Positions 4,540-7,285 of a stretch of 7,285 nt of DNA are shown here, piece by piece. The position numbers were made by a program, and so were the translations under genes. Below the pieces are notes generated by a model. The model was not told the DNA's origin. It searched no databases and saw only the letters and a program-made list of their open reading frames with translations. The stretch's first letter is position 1. Every line of letters starts with the position of its first letter. This DNA comes from Campylobacter sp. (GTDB taxonomy: Bacteria; Campylobacterota; Campylobacteria; Campylobacterales; Campylobacteraceae), in NCBI GenBank assembly GCA_024680445.1, contig JAILCJ010000124.1, positions 1-7,285 on the forward strand, read 5' to 3'.

Positions 4540-7137
4540 TTACTCGTTGAGCAAGGATTGCTCTGAATTTTCGTCTTCGTCGTTTTCTTCTTTTGGTACA
4601 CGTGCTATGCTTACAACATCGTCTCCGTCTACATTTACGACTATGACGCCACTTGTGTTACGACCTGCTTTGCGTATGCTTTGCATATCGACCCTTATCA
4701 TCTTACCGCTTGAAGTCAATGCCATGAGATCCATTTCTTCATCCACCATTACAACGCCGATAAGATCGCCTGTACGAGCGGTTAGTTTCATGCAGATAAC
4801 GCCTTTACCGCCACGATTTGTTAAGCGGTATTCGTCCGCTGTTGTTCGTTTGCCTATGCCTTTTTGAGAAATGCTTAAAATCTCTTGTTCGTTATTTTCT
4901 ATAACGGCGGCACCGACTACCACATCGCCTTGTTCTTTAAATTTGATACCGGTTACGCCACGTGCTGTTCTACCCATTTGGCGAACTTTGCTAAGTTTAA
5001 ATTTAAGGCACATGCCTTTTTGGGTGACGATAAATAGCATTTTTTCATCGCTATCTTGGTTGGCTTCGTCTATGTTTTCGTTTTCATCGTTTTGAATTTC
5101 TTGAAGTTCTAAAATTTCGCCATTTTGTATGTTTTCGTCTTCTTTTGGTATAAATTCGTCGCTGTTTTCAACTATAAGTGCTGTAACTAGCTCGTCATTT
5201 TCATCAAGGCTAATAGCTCTAACGCCAACGGAGCGGATATTTTTAAATTCGCTTAGATTTGTGCGTTTGACTATGCCGTTTTTAGTGAAAAATGCAAGGG
5301 ATTTGCCTTCGCTAAAATCAGTCGTTGGTATGATAGCCATGATTTTTTCATCGGCTTGAAGTTGTAGAAGATTGACAACTGCTTTGCCTTTTGCGGTGCG
5401 GCTACCTTCTGGAATTTTATACACTTTAAGCCAGTAAAGTTGTCCGCGGTCTGTAACAAACATAAGCGTGTCATGGGTGTTGCTGGTAAAGAAACTCTCA
5501 ATAAAGTCATCATCATAAGTCGTAACTGCAACCTTGCCCTTGCCGCCTCGTTTTTGTTTTTCGTAAGCCTTGCTTGGCACACGTTTGATATAGCCACGGT
5601 GAGTTATGGTTACGACCATATTTTCATTTGGTATCAAGTCTTCGATATCGATATCGTCGTAGTCATCGACAATTTCTGTAATGCGTGGAACTTTAAATTT
5701 GCTCTTGACTTCTAAAAGTTCGTCTTTGATGATATTTTCAAGTAAAACTTCGCTTTTTAGGATTTGGCTAAGTCTTTGTATCTCTTCAAGTAAGCTTTTT
5801 AGTTCGCTTTCGATTTCGTCACGGCCGAGGTTGGTAAGCTTGCTAAGTCGCATATCAAGTATGGCGTTGGCTTGAAGTTCGCTAAGACCAAAGTTAGACA
5901 TCAAAGCTTCACGAGCAACTGCGGTATCGGCACTGTTGCGTATCAAATTTATAACAGCGTCTATGTTATCAAGTGCTATTTTTAAGCCTTCTAAGATATG
6001 TGCTCTTGCCTTGGCTTTTTCTAGTTCAAATATCGTTCTGCGTATGATGACTGTTTTTCTGTGTTTTAAGAATAAATCAAGCAGTTCTTTTAGGTTAAAG
6101 ACCTTTGGTTCATTGTTATCAATGGCGAGCATAATAACGCCAAAAGTGCCCTCCATGGTGGTTGATTTGAAAAGATTGTTTAGCACGATATCGCTCATCG
6201 CATCTCGTTTTAGCTCTATAACAACCCTTATGCCCTCTCTGTCGCTTTCATCACGCACTTCGCTAATGCCGTCTATTTGCTTATCTTTTACAAGTTCGGC
6301 GATCTGTTCTATGAGTCTTGCTTTGTTGGTTTGATAAGGCAATTCATCGATAACGATAACATCTTTGTTTGGTTTTTTCTCTATATGGGTTTTGGCTCTA
6401 ACTTTTATGCGACCTCGTCCGGTTCTATATGCTTCGATAATGCCTTTTTTACCAAAGATAATGCCACCGGTTGGGAAATCTGGGCCTTTTATACAAGTCA
6501 TTAATTCTTCAAGAGTGGCGTCTTTGTTATCAAGCACTAAAAGTAAGCCGTCTATTAGCTCATCAAGGCTGTGCGGTGGGATATTTGTCGCCATACCAAC
6601 GGCGATACCGCTTGAACCATTTAAAAGTAAATTTGGAATTCGGCTTGGTAAAACGGCTGGCTCCATTTCCGAGCCGTCATAGTTTGGTATAAAATCAACC
6701 GTTTCTTTTTCTATATCGCTTAGAATTTCTTCGCTAAGTTTTGTCATTTTAGCTTCTGTGTAACGCATCGCAGCAGCACTATCGCCGTCTATGGAGCCGA
6801 AGTTTCCTTGTCCGTCTACGCTTGGATAACGCATAGAAAAGCTTTGAGCCATACGAACGAGGGCGTCATAAACGGCTGTATCGCCGTGTGGGTGGTATTT
6901 ACCGATAACATCACCAACGATACGAGCGGATTTTACATATTTTGAACTGGCACGAACGCCGAGTTTATGCATGGCATATAAAATTCTGCGGTGAACTGGT
7001 TTTAGTCCGTCCCTAGCGTCTGGTAGGGCACGTCCGATGATGACACTCATAGAGTAGTCAAGATAGCTTGCTTTTATAGACTCTTCAATATCAACATTTT
7101 GAATGTCTTGGTTTTGATTTAGTAGATTGTCTTCCAT
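4540..7137 (-). CDS. gyrA: DNA gyrase subunit A
   Basis: GyrA is the DNA breakage-reunion subunit of gyrase (A2B2 with GyrB), which introduces negative supercoils using ATP. The 865 residues fit the family. The catalytic tyrosine is Tyr126 in AAMRYTE, with Arg125 beside it. The quinolone-resistance region reads [10 protein letters not shown], with Thr87 (codon ACA at 6877-6879) and Asp91 at the positions of E. coli Ser83 and Asp87; both are the usual unmutated Campylobacter residues. The winged-helix and tower regions precede a coiled-coil region (about 365-480). The C-terminal pinwheel begins near 500, with the GyrA box QKRGGKG at 528-534. A strongly acidic stretch (about 658-699) interrupts the pinwheel blades, and the protein ends in an acidic tail (849-860). 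The ATG is supported by AAGGAT 4 nt upstream. It is the first gene of the operon leading into flgP. Confidence 0.98.
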   Translation of the reverse strand: MEDNLLNQNQDIQNVDIEESIKASYLDYSMSVIIGRALPDARDGLKPVHRRILYAMHKLGVRASSKYVKSARIVGDVIGKYHPHGDTAVYDALVRMAQSFSMRYPSVDGQGNFGSIDGDSAAAMRYTEAKMTKLSEEILSDIEKETVDFIPNYDGSEMEPAVLPSRIPNLLLNGSSGIAVGMATNIPPHSLDELIDGLLLVLDNKDATLEELMTCIKGPDFPTGGIIFGKKGIIEAYRTGRGRIKVRAKTHIEKKPNKDVIVIDELPYQTNKARLIEQIAELVKDKQIDGISEVRDESDREGIRVVIELKRDAMSDIVLNNLFKSTTMEGTFGVIMLAIDNNEPKVFNLKELLDLFLKHRKTVIIRRTIFELEKAKARAHILEGLKIALDNIDAVINLIRNSADTAVAREALMSNFGLSELQANAILDMRLSKLTNLGRDEIESELKSLLEEIQRLSQILKSEVLLENIIKDELLEVKSKFKVPRITEIVDDYDDIDIEDLIPNENMVVTITHRGYIKRVPSKAYEKQKRGGKGKVAVTTYDDDFIESFFTSNTHDTLMFVTDRGQLYWLKVYKIPEGSRTAKGKAVVNLLQLQADEKIMAIIPTTDFSEGKSLAFFTKNGIVKRTNLSEFKNIRSVGVRAISLDENDELVTALIVENSDEFIPKEDENIQNGEILELQEIQNDENENIDEANQDSDEKMLFIVTQKGMCLKFKLSKVRQMGRTARGVTGIKFKEQGDVVVGAAVIENNEQEILSISQKGIGKRTTADEYRLTNRGGKGVICMKLTARTGDLIGVVMVDEEMDLMALTSSGKMIRVDMQSIRKAGRNTSGVIVVNVDGDDVVSIARVPKEENDEDENSEQSLLNE

Positions 7138-7141
7138 TTTT

Positions 7142-7147
7142 ATCCTT
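7142..7147 (-). promoter_or_regulatory. Ribosome binding site of gyrA
   Basis: AAGGAT on the minus strand lies 4 nt before the gyrA ATG at 7137. It fixes the start, and the N-terminal sequence up to [17 protein letters not shown] agrees with GyrA proteins. Confidence 0.8.
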
Positions 7148-7163
7148 AAAATTTACTCTTGGG

Positions 7164-7169
7164 AGTATA
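7164..7169 (-). promoter_or_regulatory. Candidate -10 box of the gyrA operon
   Basis: TATACT on the minus strand lies in an AT-rich context typical of Campylobacter sigma-70 promoters, without an obvious -35 box. Transcription would start near 7157 and give a leader of about 20 nt before the gyrA ATG. The position is plausible but rests only on the hexamer and its distance. Confidence 0.5.
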
Positions 7170-7211
7170 TCTAAAATTTAATAAAATATGGCTAAATATA
7201 CGAAAATTTCG

Positions 7212-7236
7212 GCATAAAATGCTTGAAATTTTATGC
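7212..7236. repeat. Perfect 9-bp inverted repeat between divergent genes
   Basis: GCATAAAAT (7212-7220) and ATTTTATGC (7228-7236) are exact reverse complements around a 7-nt spacer. The repeat has no T-run typical of a terminator on either strand. Its centre lies about 58 nt upstream of the candidate gyrA -10 box and about 22 nt upstream of the plus-strand -10 candidate, as an operator might. The regulator, if any, cannot be named. Confidence 0.5.
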
Positions 7237-7245
7237 ATATTAGAT

Positions 7246-7282
7246 TAAAATACGATAAAAATTATTAAAAAATAAACGAGGA
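7246..7282 (+). promoter_or_regulatory. Possible promoter and ribosome binding site of a divergent gene outside the window
   Basis: TAAAAT at 7246-7251 resembles a -10 box, and GAGGA at 7278-7282 resembles a Shine-Dalgarno placed about 20-25 nt after the expected transcription start. No start codon lies within the last three bases, so the gene, if real, begins just beyond the right edge. This is inferred from these two short motifs only. Confidence 0.35.
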
Positions 7283-7285
7283 TTA

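Noticed and set aside
5271..5597. 108-codon minus-strand ORF inside gyrA
   Set aside because: It lies entirely in another frame of gyrA with low-complexity composition and no start signal; it is a shadow of the real gene.
4547..6692. Plus-strand ORFs opposite gyrA
   Set aside because: They are Ser/Leu/Phe-rich antisense shadows of a well conserved coding sequence, with no ribosome binding sites or recognisable domains.
1..7285. tRNA, rRNA, transposase or phage integrase genes
   Set aside because: None was seen on either strand. The repeats alone do not show an insertion sequence.

Overview
The window looks like a chromosomal segment of a Campylobacter species or a very close Campylobacterota relative. 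The noncoding DNA is very AT-rich and the Shine-Dalgarno sequences are AAGGA-type. The gene order gyrA-flgP-flgQ-flgR-asd is the one I know from Campylobacter jejuni (Cj1027c to Cj1023c). The species cannot be named from this sequence alone.

The right three quarters (about 1294-7170) are one tightly packed set of five genes on the minus strand. They are gyrA (DNA gyrase subunit A), flgP (outer-membrane flagellar basal-disk lipoprotein), flgQ (small exported motility protein), flgR (sigma-54 flagellar response regulator) and asd (aspartate-semialdehyde dehydrogenase). Intergenic gaps are 16 nt or less, three junctions overlap, a candidate promoter lies before gyrA, and a strong intrinsic terminator lies 6 nt after asd. 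This suggests a transcription unit that mixes housekeeping and motility genes.

The left part (1-1290) is different. A single small gene on the plus strand (569-958) encodes an exported protein of unknown function. It is flanked by two arrays of related AT-rich repeats in opposite orientation (about 42-380 and 1017-1280). The repeats combine a GC-rich 11-mer core, consensus CCRCAGRGTGG, with many copies of the palindrome ATCAAATTTGAT. In the left array the cores lie on an exact 42-nt lattice. A run of ten G directly abuts a TAGAAT -10-like hexamer upstream of the small gene, which suggests phase-variable transcription. This repeat-bounded cassette is the least ordinary part of the window.

At the right edge, a plus-strand -10-like box and a Shine-Dalgarno-like GAGGA suggest that a divergent gene starts just outside the window. 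A perfect 9-bp inverted repeat lies between it and gyrA.
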